Positions 33,946-42,317 of a stretch of DNA of 64,000 nt are shown in pieces. Made by a program: the position numbers and the translations under genes. This stretch comes from Pseudomonas putida (GTDB lineage Bacteria > Pseudomonadota > Gammaproteobacteria > Pseudomonadales > Pseudomonadaceae): contig NZ_MINI01000038.1 of assembly GCF_002906855.1 (NCBI RefSeq), positions 1,364,001-1,428,000 of the forward strand. The letters run 5' to 3'. Below the pieces are notes generated by a model. The model was not told the origin of the DNA, ran no database searches, and saw nothing but the letters and a program-made list of their open reading frames with translations. How positions within the stretch are numbered: position 1 is the stretch's first letter; every line of letters begins with the position of its first letter.

Positions 33946-35451
33946 TCATCCCGGCGACCGGGCGGACTGCTGCGCCGTGGCGCCCGATTGCACCGTGTGC
34001 TCAGTCCAGCCGCCGCCCAGCGCCTTGTACAGATGGATGAGGTTGTTCAGCCGCGTCAGGCGCGTGCGCACCAGGGTCTGCTGCGTGCCGTAATGCGTGC
34101 GCTGCGCGTCGAGTACAGTGAGGTTGTCGTCCACGCCCTCCTGGAAGCGCTGCTCGGCCAGCTCGTAGGCCTTCTGGCTGGCCGCCACCAGGAGCTGCTC
34201 CGCGCGGATCTGCTCATCGAGCGTGCGCTTGCCCGCCAGGCCGTCGGCCACCTCGGCGAAGGCCGCCTGGATGGACTTCTCGTAGTTGGCGATCTCGATG
34301 CGCTTCTGTACGTGCGCCACGTCCAGGTTGGCGCGCAGCGCGCCGCCGCGGAAGATGGGCAGCGTGATCTGCGGCAGGAAGCTCCAGGCCCGCGAGCCCG
34401 AATCGAACAGGCCGTCCAGCGAAGCGCTGGCCGTGCCCGCCGAGCCCGTAAGGCTGATCGTCGGGAAGAACGCGGCCCGCGCCGCGCCGATGTTGGCGTT
34501 GGCGCCGATCAGCATCTGCTCGGCGGCGCGGATGTCCGGCCGGCGCGCGAGCAGTTCGGACGGCAGGCCGCTCGGCAGGCCGGTCGGCACGATGTCGTCC
34601 GGCAGCGCCATGGCCTCGTCAAGCTGCCGGGACAGCTCCGGCGTCAGCGGCTGGCCCAACAGCAGCACCAGCGCGTTGCGGTCCTTGGCCGCCTGCCGTG
34701 TGTAGGCGGCATGGTTGGCCTCGGCGGTGCGCAACGCGATCTCTGCGCGGCGCAGGTCGAGCTGCGTGGAGTTGCCCGCTTCCACCAGTTGGGTGGTCAG
34801 CCCGTAGGAGCGCTTCTGCGTGGCGAGGGTGTCGCTCGTCAGGCGCAGCAGTTCCTGGTCGGCACGCAGCGTGAGGTAGGCGCTGGCCACCTCGGACACC
34901 AGGCTCATCTGCGTGGCGATGCGGGTCTCGTCGAGGGCCAGGTAGGACGCCAGCGCCCGGTCGCTGAGGCTGCGGATGCGGCCCCACAGGTCCAGTTCCC
35001 AGGCGGCCGTCACCCCGGCCACGTCGTAGCGCCGGAGCACGTCGCTTTGCCCCGTGGTGCTGAGGTCGGCCGGTACGCGCTCTGACGCGCCGCGGGCGGA
35101 AACGCCCAGGTTCGGCAGCATCTCGGCACGCTGGATACGGTACAGCGCCTGAGCCGCCTCCACGTTGAGCGCGGCCTTGCGCATGTCGCGGTTGTTCTCC
35201 AGTGAAATGCCGATCAACTGCTGCAGCAGCGGGTCGCGGAAGAAGTCCCGCCAGCCGATCTCGGCCGTGATCGCGTCGTCGGGCGTCGCGGCCGCCGGTT
35301 CCACATAGGCCGCGCCCAAGGGATAAGCCGTGTCGATCGGCGCTGCGGGCCGGTCATACTTCGGTGCCATGGAGCAGCCAGTCAACGCCGCCGCGAGGGC
35401 GAGCGGCGCCAGCGTCCTGGCGGGTCGTGTGAATGCGAAAGATGTTTTCAT
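33946..35451 (-). CDS. Outer-membrane efflux lipoprotein (OprM/OprN/NodT type)
   Basis: A 501-aa TolC-superfamily outer-membrane factor. The start at 35451 gives an N-terminal lipoprotein signal with lipobox LTGCS (about Cys26). Two OEP repeats follow, with AWELDLWGRIRSL and RPDIRAAEQMLIGANANIGAARAAFFPTISL, both typical of RND outer-membrane partners. The frame is open to 36048 but the upstream part is a shadow of the RND gene. It is 20 bp downstream of the RND gene and completes a tripartite pump. Confidence 0.92.
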   Translation of the reverse strand: MKTSFAFTRPARTLAPLALAAALTGCSMAPKYDRPAAPIDTAYPLGAAYVEPAAATPDDAITAEIGWRDFFRDPLLQQLIGISLENNRDMRKAALNVEAAQALYRIQRAEMLPNLGVSARGASERVPADLSTTGQSDVLRRYDVAGVTAAWELDLWGRIRSLSDRALASYLALDETRIATQMSLVSEVASAYLTLRADQELLRLTSDTLATQKRSYGLTTQLVEAGNSTQLDLRRAEIALRTAEANHAAYTRQAAKDRNALVLLLGQPLTPELSRQLDEAMALPDDIVPTGLPSGLPSELLARRPDIRAAEQMLIGANANIGAARAAFFPTISLTGSAGTASASLDGLFDSGSRAWSFLPQITLPIFRGGALRANLDVAHVQKRIEIANYEKSIQAAFAEVADGLAGKRTLDEQIRAEQLLVAASQKAYELAEQRFQEGVDDNLTVLDAQRTHYGTQQTLVRTRLTRLNNLIHLYKALGGGWTEHTVQSGATAQQSARSPG

Positions 35452-35471
35452 GTCGTATGTCCTCCTGGCCG

Positions 35472-38400
35472 TCATGCGTGCTGGTCGGTCATGCCGACAC
35501 GGGCATGGCGCGCTTCGCGGCGCAGCGCCAGCTTGCGCACCACGACGTAGAACACCGGCGTCAGCACCAGGCCGAATACCGTCACGCCCAGCATGCCGGC
35601 GAACACCGCGATGCCCATGGCGTGGCGCATCTCGGCGCCCGCACCGCTGGCCAGCACCAGCGGCACCACGCCAGCGATGAAGGCGAACGACGTCATCAGG
35701 ATCGGGCGCAGCCGCAAGCGCGCGGCTTCGAGCACGGCTGCCAGCGGATCGGCCCCTTCGCTTTCCTTCGCGCGGGCGAACTCCACGATCAGGATCGCGT
35801 TCTTGGCGGCCAGGCCGATCAGCACCACGAAACCGATCTGCGTGAAGATGTTGTTGTCCCCCCCAGAGAGCCAGACGCCGGCGATCGCCGAGAGCAGCGC
35901 CATGGGTGCAATCAGCAGCACAGCGAACGGCAGCGACCAACTGTTGTACTGGGCCGCCAGGAACAGGAAGGCGAGCAGCACCGCCAGCGCGAAGATATAG
36001 ATAGCAGTATTGCCAACTCGCTTTTCCTGGAAAGTCAGGTCCGTCCATTCGTAGGTCATACCGTCAGGCAGCGATTCGCTCACGATCTTCTCAATCGCGG
36101 CGGTGGCCTGGCCGGATGAGTAGCCCGGCGCTGGCCCGCCGCTGATGTCCGCCGAGGGGAAGCCGTTGTAATGCATCACCCGGTCGGGGCCGGAACTGCG
36201 CTCGATGGTCGCGAACGCGCTCAGCGGGATCATGTCGCCCGCTGCATTGCGCACCTTGAGCATGCCTATGTCCTCAGCCTGCATGCGGAACTGCGCATCG
36301 GCTTGGGCCATTACCCGGTAGGTGCGACCGAAGCGGTTGAAGTCGTTGACGTAGAGCGAGCCAAGGTTGACCTGCAGGGTGTCGAACACCTCGGTCAGCG
36401 ACACGCCCTGCGACTTGGCCTTCACCCGGTCGATGTCCACCTGCAACTGCGGCGCATTGGTCTGGAAGCTGGCGAGCATGTTCGCCAGCTCGGGCGCCTG
36501 CATGGCCTTGCCCATGATCTGGCCCTGTGCTTGTGCAAGCGCCTCGGGACCCAGGCCCGCCCGGTCCTCGATCTGCAGCTTAAAGCCGCCCATAGAACCC
36601 AGGCCCGGCACCGGCGGCGGCGGGAAGATGCCGACGAAGCCGTCCGGGATCTGGCTGAACTTGCCCATGAGCTTGCCCTGGATGGCGAAGGCCGACAGCG
36701 ACGGGTCCTTGCGCTCATCGAAGGGCTTGAGCATGGCGAACATCAGCGCGGTGTTCGGCTGGTTCACCGGTCCATTGACCGACAGGCCCGGGAAGGCCAC
36801 CACGCTCTCGACGCCCGGCTCAGCCAGTGCGATCTTGGTCATCTCCTTGACGACCGCCTCGGTGCGATCCAGCGAGGCGCCGGTCGGAAGCTGGGCGATG
36901 CCCACGAGGTAGTACTTGTCCTGGGCGGGCACGAAGCCCGCAGGCACCTTGTGGAAGCCCAGCCAGGTCAGGCCCAGGAAGCCGACGTAGAGCAGCAGCA
37001 CGATGGCGCTGCCGCGCACCGCGCGGCGCACGCCCCCGACGTAGGAATTCGAGGCGCGGTCGAAGAAGCGGTTGAAGCGGCGGAAGAAGCCGCCGAACAC
37101 GCCGTCGATGATGCGCGTGACGCGATCGGGCTTGGCCGCGCCGTGGTGCGGCTTGAGCAGGATGGCGGCCAGCGCTGGCGACAGCGTAAGCGAGTTGATC
37201 GCCGACAGGATGGTCGAGAACGCGATGGTTAGCGCGAACTGGCGATAGAACTCGCCCTGCAGCCCCGACAGGAACGCCGAGGGGATGAAGACCGCTGCCA
37301 GCACCGAGGTGATGGCCAGGATCGGGCCAGTCACTTCATCCATCGCCTTGCGCGCCGCGTCCTTGGGTGATTCGCCCAGCGCTATGTGGCGCTCCACGTT
37401 CTCCACCACCACGATGGCGTCATCCACCACGATGCCGATGGACAGCACCAGTCCGAACAGCGACAGTGTGTTCAGCGAGAAACCGAACATGTGCATCACC
37501 GCGAACGTGCCGACCAGCGAGACCGGCACGGCGATCAGCGGGATGATCGACGCGCGCCAGGATTGCAGGAACAGCACCACCACGATCACCACCAGGAAGA
37601 TGGCCTCCAGCAGCGTGACGGCGACGGACTGGAGCGAGGCGCGCACGAAGACCGTGGGGTCGTAGGCGATCCTATACTCAATGCCGTCGGGGAACTTAGC
37701 TTGAAGTCGGTCCATTGCCGCGCGCACCGCGCTAGACACATCCAGCGCGTTCGCGCCCGGGCTCTGGATGATCTGTATCCCCACCGCCGGCTCGCCATTG
37801 AGCAGGCTGCGCAAAGAGTAGGAATCGGCCCCCATCGAGATGCGGGCGACATCCCGCAGGCGAGTTACCTGGCCGTCGGCGCCCGTCTTCACGACGATCT
37901 CGCCGAATTGCTCCTCGCTCGACAGTCGGCCCAGAGTGTTGACCGTGACCTGGAACGCCGCCGAGGCATCCGGCTGCTGACCAACCGAACCAGCGGCAAC
38001 CTGTATGTTCTGCTCGCGGATGGCGGCAACCACGTCGCTCGCGATCAGCCCACGAGCAGCGACCTTGGCGGGTTCGAGCCAGACCCGCATCGAATACTCC
38101 CCGGCGCCCCAGACTAGGACATCGCCGACGCCTGGCGTACGAGCCAGCTCATCCTTCACATGAAGTGTGGCGTAGTTGGAGACGTACAGCGGATCATATC
38201 GACCTCCAGGCGAAAGCAAATGCACCACCATGAGAACGTCCGGCGACGTTTTCTCGGTGACAACACCGATGCGCTGAACTTCAGGCGGTAGGCGCGGCAA
38301 CGCCCGCGAGACCCGGTTTTGCACCTGGATCTGCGCAATGTCGGCGTTGATATGCTGCTCGAAGGAGACGGTGAGCACCATTTTCCCGTCGGTGGACATC

Positions 38401-38648
38401 TGAGACTGCATGTACATCATGCCTTCTACGCCGTTGATCGCCTGCTCCAGCGGTGATGCCACGGTATCGGCGATCACTTGCGGGTTGGCACCGGGATAGC
38501 TAGCGGTGACCTGCACCGTGGGAGGCGTGACCTGCGGGTATTCGCTCAGCGGCAGCTGGAAGTAGCTGATCGCGCCCGCGATCAGCATCAGCACCGACAG
38601 GACGATGGCGAAGATGGGCCGGTTGATGAAGAAGCGGGGGAAATTCAT
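35472..38648 (-). CDS. RND efflux transporter, HAE1 family (MexF/MexB-like)
   Basis: A 1058-aa inner-membrane proton antiporter. Evidence: MNFPRFFINRPIFAIVLSVLMLIAGA at the N terminus, the proton-relay aspartates in GIVVDDAIVVVENVERH (about 405), two large periplasmic loops, and a C-terminal run of helices (NAILIVEFARAKE). Sequence is of the HAE1 (organic substrate) type, closest in feel to MexEF-OprN, not the HME heavy-metal CzcA type. Its start overlaps the adaptor stop (ATGA). Despite the metal context the natural substrates are likely amphiphilic compounds. Confidence 0.93.
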   Translation of the reverse strand: MNFPRFFINRPIFAIVLSVLMLIAGAISYFQLPLSEYPQVTPPTVQVTASYPGANPQVIADTVASPLEQAINGVEGMMYMQSQMSTDGKMVLTVSFEQHINADIAQIQVQNRVSRALPRLPPEVQRIGVVTEKTSPDVLMVVHLLSPGGRYDPLYVSNYATLHVKDELARTPGVGDVLVWGAGEYSMRVWLEPAKVAARGLIASDVVAAIREQNIQVAAGSVGQQPDASAAFQVTVNTLGRLSSEEQFGEIVVKTGADGQVTRLRDVARISMGADSYSLRSLLNGEPAVGIQIIQSPGANALDVSSAVRAAMDRLQAKFPDGIEYRIAYDPTVFVRASLQSVAVTLLEAIFLVVIVVVLFLQSWRASIIPLIAVPVSLVGTFAVMHMFGFSLNTLSLFGLVLSIGIVVDDAIVVVENVERHIALGESPKDAARKAMDEVTGPILAITSVLAAVFIPSAFLSGLQGEFYRQFALTIAFSTILSAINSLTLSPALAAILLKPHHGAAKPDRVTRIIDGVFGGFFRRFNRFFDRASNSYVGGVRRAVRGSAIVLLLYVGFLGLTWLGFHKVPAGFVPAQDKYYLVGIAQLPTGASLDRTEAVVKEMTKIALAEPGVESVVAFPGLSVNGPVNQPNTALMFAMLKPFDERKDPSLSAFAIQGKLMGKFSQIPDGFVGIFPPPPVPGLGSMGGFKLQIEDRAGLGPEALAQAQGQIMGKAMQAPELANMLASFQTNAPQLQVDIDRVKAKSQGVSLTEVFDTLQVNLGSLYVNDFNRFGRTYRVMAQADAQFRMQAEDIGMLKVRNAAGDMIPLSAFATIERSSGPDRVMHYNGFPSADISGGPAPGYSSGQATAAIEKIVSESLPDGMTYEWTDLTFQEKRVGNTAIYIFALAVLLAFLFLAAQYNSWSLPFAVLLIAPMALLSAIAGVWLSGGDNNIFTQIGFVVLIGLAAKNAILIVEFARAKESEGADPLAAVLEAARLRLRPILMTSFAFIAGVVPLVLASGAGAEMRHAMGIAVFAGMLGVTVFGLVLTPVFYVVVRKLALRREARHARVGMTDQHA

Positions 38649-39883
38649 TTGCGGGCCTCCGCCGAGCCGGCCGCGCCGTCAGCCTTGGCGGGGTCCGCGC
38701 CGGCGGCCGGTGCCGCGGGCGGCTGCATGGGCACCATGCGCGGCGTGACCGCCATGCCGGGGCGCACGAGGCCCTTGATGATGATCTTCTCACCGGCCTG
38801 CAGGCTGCCGTTGATGACGCGCAGCCCGTCCACCACCGGCCCCAGTTCGATGGGCCGGTACTGGGCCTGGTTGTTCTCGCCCACGACCAGCACGTAGTTG
38901 CGCCCTTGGTCGGTGCCCACGGCCTGATCGTCGATCAGGACGGCCTCGCGCGCCGCGCCGGTGGACAGCTTGGCCCGGGCGAACATGCCGGGTGCCATGC
39001 GCCCATCCGGGTTGGGCACAACGGCGCGCGCGCGGATCGTGCCGGTGCTTCGGTCAATGGTGTTGCCCACGAAGTCGAGCGCGCCCCTGTGCGGGAAACC
39101 CTTGTCCGTGGTCAGCCCGACCTGCACGGGCAGCGAGGCCTTGCCGCCGGCGCCCGCAGCGGGCCGCGAGCGGCTCACGACGTTGAGGTACGTGGCTTCG
39201 TCGATGTCGAAGTACACGTGCAGCGGGTCGATGGACACGATCGTGGTCAGCAGCGTGGCCGCGCCGGCGACACCGCCGCTGACCAGGTTGCCCTCGGTCA
39301 CGAGCACGCGGTCAACGCGCCCGGCGATGGGCGCCGTGACGCGGGCGTAGGACAGATCCAGCCGCGCCGCAGCGACGGCGGCCTTGGCCGCTTGCACCTG
39401 GGCCTGGCGCGCACTGCGCGCGGAGACGGCATCGTCGTAGGTCTTGCGCGCGACAGCGCCGGTCGCCACCAGGCGCTCGGCGCGGTCGAAGTCGGCCTGG
39501 GCCTGACTGGCCAGCACCTCGGCCTGTTGCAGTTGCGCCGCAGCCGTGTCGAGCGTGACCTGGAACGGTCGGGGGTCGATCTGGAACAGCAGTTGTCCCT
39601 TGCGCACCAGGCTGCCCTCGGGGACGCTCACAGCATCGACGGCGCCGCCGACCCGCGAGCGCAGCTCGACGGTCTTGGGCGCGGCCAGGAAGCCGGTGTA
39701 CTCGGCCGATGGCGCGACCGTGCGGGTGATGACCTCGGCCACGGGCACCTGCGGCGCCATCGGCGCGCCCGCCGGGGGCGCCGCGGCCTTGCCCTCGTCC
39801 TTGGCGTCGCGGGCGGCAATCGCTATGCCCCCGACGGCTGCGATGACGCCTGCCACCACAACGATTCTGATTTTTTTACGCAT
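38645..39883 (-). CDS. RND periplasmic adaptor (membrane fusion protein)
   Basis: A 412-aa MexE/AcrA-like adaptor. It has an N-terminal membrane anchor (IRIVVVAGVIAAVGGIAIAA) and no lipobox cysteine. The lipoyl halves are LRSRVGGAVDAVSVPEGSLVRKGQLLFQIDPRPF and LSYARVTAPIAGRVDRVLVTEGNLV, around a coiled-coil hairpin (about 110-165). It is first gene of the efflux operon MFP-RND-OMF-MerR, under the MerR-type promoter 67 bp upstream. Confidence 0.92.
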   Translation of the reverse strand: MRKKIRIVVVAGVIAAVGGIAIAARDAKDEGKAAAPPAGAPMAPQVPVAEVITRTVAPSAEYTGFLAAPKTVELRSRVGGAVDAVSVPEGSLVRKGQLLFQIDPRPFQVTLDTAAAQLQQAEVLASQAQADFDRAERLVATGAVARKTYDDAVSARSARQAQVQAAKAAVAAARLDLSYARVTAPIAGRVDRVLVTEGNLVSGGVAGAATLLTTIVSIDPLHVYFDIDEATYLNVVSRSRPAAGAGGKASLPVQVGLTTDKGFPHRGALDFVGNTIDRSTGTIRARAVVPNPDGRMAPGMFARAKLSTGAAREAVLIDDQAVGTDQGRNYVLVVGENNQAQYRPIELGPVVDGLRVINGSLQAGEKIIIKGLVRPGMAVTPRMVPMQPPAAPAAGADPAKADGAAGSAEARK

Positions 39884-39949
39884 GGAAGTGCCCCTTTCTT
39901 GGATGCAGGACTCCGGCCCTTCCGAAGCGCTCTGCAGAAATTTGTGTGG

Positions 39950-39980
39950 AGGCTAGGCGTTACAACGAAGGCAAGGTCAA
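39950..39980 (-). promoter_or_regulatory. MerR-type promoter of the RND efflux operon
   Basis: Minus strand: TTGACC (39980-39975), a 19-bp spacer (39974-39956) and TAGCCT (39955-39950). The spacer length is diagnostic of MerR-family control. The dyad (ACCTTGCC ... GTAACGCC) is less symmetric than at the copper promoters, so a different MerR protein, perhaps the one at 33503, may act. Confidence 0.6.
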
Positions 39981-39995
39981 GCCCTTTGGGTTGCC

Positions 39996-40285
39996 CTAGC
40001 GGGCAGGCTGCATGGACAAGGTGGTGGGAAAACCCCGCGTCGTCGCTGTGGCCACTCCGACATCCAGCTCACGAGTGCCGTTGTGCGGTTGAACCGGTCG
40101 GTCTTGTGGGTGATTGCGAGCGCGGGAGGCTCAGGCGTCCAAGCTGCCGCCGCCCATTGCTGTGCCTGCGCGGCATCCCGGCGCCCAGGCAGGGCCCGCG
40201 ATTCAGGGTGTTGCGCCCAGGCCGCATCGAGGACGTCCTTGAGGCTAACCGGCGGCGTGGGTACCGGCGCCTCGCAACCTGCCAT
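39996..40285 (-). pseudogene. czcC: Remnant of a CzcC-like outer-membrane factor
   Basis: Reading down from 40285: VPTPPVSLKDVLDAAWAQHP, then ALAITHKTDRFN, which is the mature N terminus of CzcC-type proteins. A one-base frameshift near 40090 moves the match to NGTRELDVGVA, which continues the CzcC pattern. The frame then ends at a TAG (39998-39996). The signal peptide and the last ~300 residues are missing. It lies just after arsR, where a czcCBA operon would be expected, so a deletion seems to have removed that operon. Confidence 0.65.
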
Positions 40286-40307
40286 TCGCCTGGGTGCTTG
40301 GGCCTGG

Positions 40308-40685
40308 TCAGTCGTCGGCTTTGTCCTCGGAAATGTGGACCGCCATGTCCTGCAGCACCTGGCTGACGTGCTGGTCCGCGATGCTGTAGAAGATGTGCTT
40401 GGCTTGGCGTTCGCCGCGCACGAGGCGCGCACCGCGCAGCAGCCGCAGGTGATGGCTGACCAGAGACTGCGACAGGTCGAGCGCTTCGGCGATGTCCCCC
40501 ACGGCGACCGAGCCATGCATGCACTGCAGCAGGATCTTCAATCGCGATTGGTCGCCCAGCAGGCGGAAGGTCTCGGCCAGAACAGCGACGTCACTTTGCG
40601 ACATTGCGAGGGCATCGGTCGCCGCGTCGTGGCTGGTGGTCGAGCATTGCGCGGTGTCGGCGCTGGTGGTTTTGCGGGACGTCAT
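40308..40685 (-). CDS. ArsR/SmtB-family metal-responsive repressor
   Basis: A 125-aa winged-HTH repressor: LLGDQSRLKILLQCM, then the recognition helix in LDLSQSLVSHHLRLLRGARLV. The last helix has Asp-x-His ... His-x2-Glu in IADQHVSQVLQDMAVHISED, matching the alpha-5 metal site of SmtB/CzrA in spacing (+2, +13, +16). That suggests Zn, Co or Ni sensing. It is 43 bp downstream of the CDF exporter gene and on the same strand. A close paralogue is at 43667. Confidence 0.88.
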   Translation of the reverse strand: MTSRKTTSADTAQCSTTSHDAATDALAMSQSDVAVLAETFRLLGDQSRLKILLQCMHGSVAVGDIAEALDLSQSLVSHHLRLLRGARLVRGERQAKHIFYSIADQHVSQVLQDMAVHISEDKADD

Positions 40686-40728
40686 GGATGCAAATCCTCA
40701 AGTGGAGTGCGAGCCGGCTCGCGCGGCC

Positions 40729-41826
40729 TCAATGCCTGTGACCAGGAGCGGAATGGTCGTGGTCATGGCCGTGGCTGTGCCCGCCGCCATGCTTGTGATT
40801 GCCATGATCATGGCCGCTGTGGTCGTGCCCGCTGTGGTCATGACCGCTGTGATCGTGGCCGCTGTGGTCCTGACGCTCCGACGTGGGCTGCAAGCTGCAG
40901 ACGTTCTCGTCGGTGCCCGAGTTCCAGTCGATCCCGACCGTGGCGTGTTCGATGCTGAATTGCTCTCGAAGCACCGCTTCGACGCGCTTGACCACGGCGC
41001 GTGCTTCCTCGTCCACGTTGGGGCGAACGTGCAGCGTGGCCATCGTGCGCCCGGAGGTGAGCTGCCACACGTGAACGTGGCTGACGGCCGCCAGGCCCGG
41101 CACGGCGCCCATCAGGCCTTGCTCCACCTTCTCCGGCGAAGCATCCTCCGGCGCGCCTTCCAGCAGGATGTGGATCGACTTGGCGAGCAGCTTCCATGCG
41201 CTGCGCAGGATCAGCGCCGCGACCAGGACCGACAGGATGGGATCGATCGGCGTCCAGCCCGTGAGGTAGATGACGATCGCAGCGACGATGGCGCCGACCG
41301 AGCCGAGCAGGTCGCCCATCACGTGCAGGATGGCCCCCTTCACGTTGACGTGATCGGTCTCTCCGCGGGTCATGATCCACAGCACGAGCACGTTCACCAG
41401 CAGGCCGAGCACGGCGACGATCATCATCGGGCCGGCCAGGATCACGGGCGGCGCCTGCAGCCGCTCCCACGCCTCGTAGGCGATCCAAGCGACGATCGCG
41501 AACAGGGTCACGGCGTTCAGGAAACCGGCGATGACCTCGAAGCGCAGGTAGCCGAAGGTGCGCTTGCTGTCGGCCGCGCGGCGGCCGAACCGGAATGCTG
41601 CGTAGGCCAGTGCGAGCGCCGCGGCGTCGGTCAGCATGTGGCCCGCGTCGGCCAGCAAGGCCAGCGAGCCCGACAGCACGCCTCCGACGGCCTCCACGAC
41701 CATGAAGCCGAAGATCAGGAAAAAGGACAGCAGGACCTTGCGCTCGTTGGCGCTGGTCACGGTCGGGGTGTGGTCATGATCATGGTCGTGATCGTGACCA
41801 TGGTCATGTGCGTGGGATTGGGACAT
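40729..41826 (-). CDS. Cation diffusion facilitator (CzcD/DmeF-like) with His-rich termini
   Basis: A 365-aa CDF exporter. The six-helix core holds the His/Asp zinc sites in LALLADAGHMLTDAAAL and ILHVMGDLLGSVGAI; the C-terminal cytoplasmic domain includes VHVWQLTSGRTMATLHVR. Both ends are metal-binding tails: HAHDHGHDHDHDHDH at the N terminus, and four GHDHS-type repeats followed by KHGGGHSHGHDHDH at the C terminus, which make it longer than usual (~300). It exports Zn, Co or Ni. An ArsR/SmtB-like palindrome lies 45 bp upstream, and arsR follows. Confidence 0.92.
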   Translation of the reverse strand: MSQSHAHDHGHDHDHDHDHTPTVTSANERKVLLSFFLIFGFMVVEAVGGVLSGSLALLADAGHMLTDAAALALAYAAFRFGRRAADSKRTFGYLRFEVIAGFLNAVTLFAIVAWIAYEAWERLQAPPVILAGPMMIVAVLGLLVNVLVLWIMTRGETDHVNVKGAILHVMGDLLGSVGAIVAAIVIYLTGWTPIDPILSVLVAALILRSAWKLLAKSIHILLEGAPEDASPEKVEQGLMGAVPGLAAVSHVHVWQLTSGRTMATLHVRPNVDEEARAVVKRVEAVLREQFSIEHATVGIDWNSGTDENVCSLQPTSERQDHSGHDHSGHDHSGHDHSGHDHGNHKHGGGHSHGHDHDHSAPGHRH

Positions 41827-41870
41827 GGGGCCTCGGGAAACTGGGTCTTTGACTGTGGCTCAAAATATAA

Positions 41871-41892
41871 CACATGAACATGTTTTCATGTG
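41871..41892 (-). promoter_or_regulatory. ArsR/SmtB-type operator upstream of the CDF gene
   Basis: CACATGAA (41871-41878) and TTCATGTG (41885-41892) are perfect inverted arms around CATGTT; a nested AACATGTT palindrome spans 41877-41884. On the minus strand a TATATT -10-like hexamer follows. The layout resembles SmtB/CzrA 12-2-12 operators and likely binds the repressor from 40308. Confidence 0.7.
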
Positions 41893-42021
41893 AATTGTTG
41901 TACACATTTGTGTTCGCGTCTCACCACGGCCGGGATGCCGCTCCGGGCAATTGCCTTAGCCTGGCTCGGCGACCATTCCCCCCGCCTGGCAAGCAGCCGT
42001 TGATCTAACATCCAGTGGCAG

Positions 42022-42040
42022 TATCCCCCCTGGGGGGATA
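42022..42040 (+). promoter_or_regulatory. G-tract palindromic operator (CsoR/RcnR type)
   Basis: TATCCCCCCTGGGGGGATA is a perfect 9-bp-arm palindrome. GC-tract dyads flanked by AT are the binding sites of the CsoR/RcnR/DmeR repressor family. It ends 10 bp before the repressor's start at 42051, so it should autoregulate the two-gene operon. Confidence 0.85.
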
Positions 42041-42050
42041 TGATTTCAGC

Positions 42051-42308
42051 ATGGAAGACATGCATAAGCACACCACCCATCCCGACCTGGTGAAGCGGCT
42101 CAAGCGCGCCGAGGGGCATCTGCGGCACGTCATCGGGATGATCGAAGGGGGAGAAACCTGCCTCGACATCGCCCGCCAGCTCGCGGCGGTGGAAAGCGCG
42201 GTGACGGCGGCCAAGCGCGTCCTGATCCACGACCACATCGACCACTGCCTGTCCCATGACGAGGACTCCGTTCTGACCGAAATGAAGGCGCTGACCAAAC
42301 TGCTCTGA
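42051..42308 (+). CDS. CsoR/RcnR-family metal-sensing repressor
   Basis: An 85-aa all-helical repressor starting MEDMHKHTTHPDLVKRLKRAEGHL. The start at 42051 is preferred over 42015 because the latter would place the operator inside the gene. The sensing residues Cys37, His62 and Cys66 match the Cys-His-Cys triad of copper-binding CsoR (spacing 25 and 4). The N-terminal His5/His7 and the linked NreB-like exporter are more like the nickel/cobalt sensors RcnR/DmeR. The cognate metal is therefore open. The transporter gene starts 9 bp downstream. Confidence 0.85.
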   Translation: MEDMHKHTTHPDLVKRLKRAEGHLRHVIGMIEGGETCLDIARQLAAVESAVTAAKRVLIHDHIDHCLSHDEDSVLTEMKALTKLL

Positions 42309-42317
42309 GGCCGTCCG

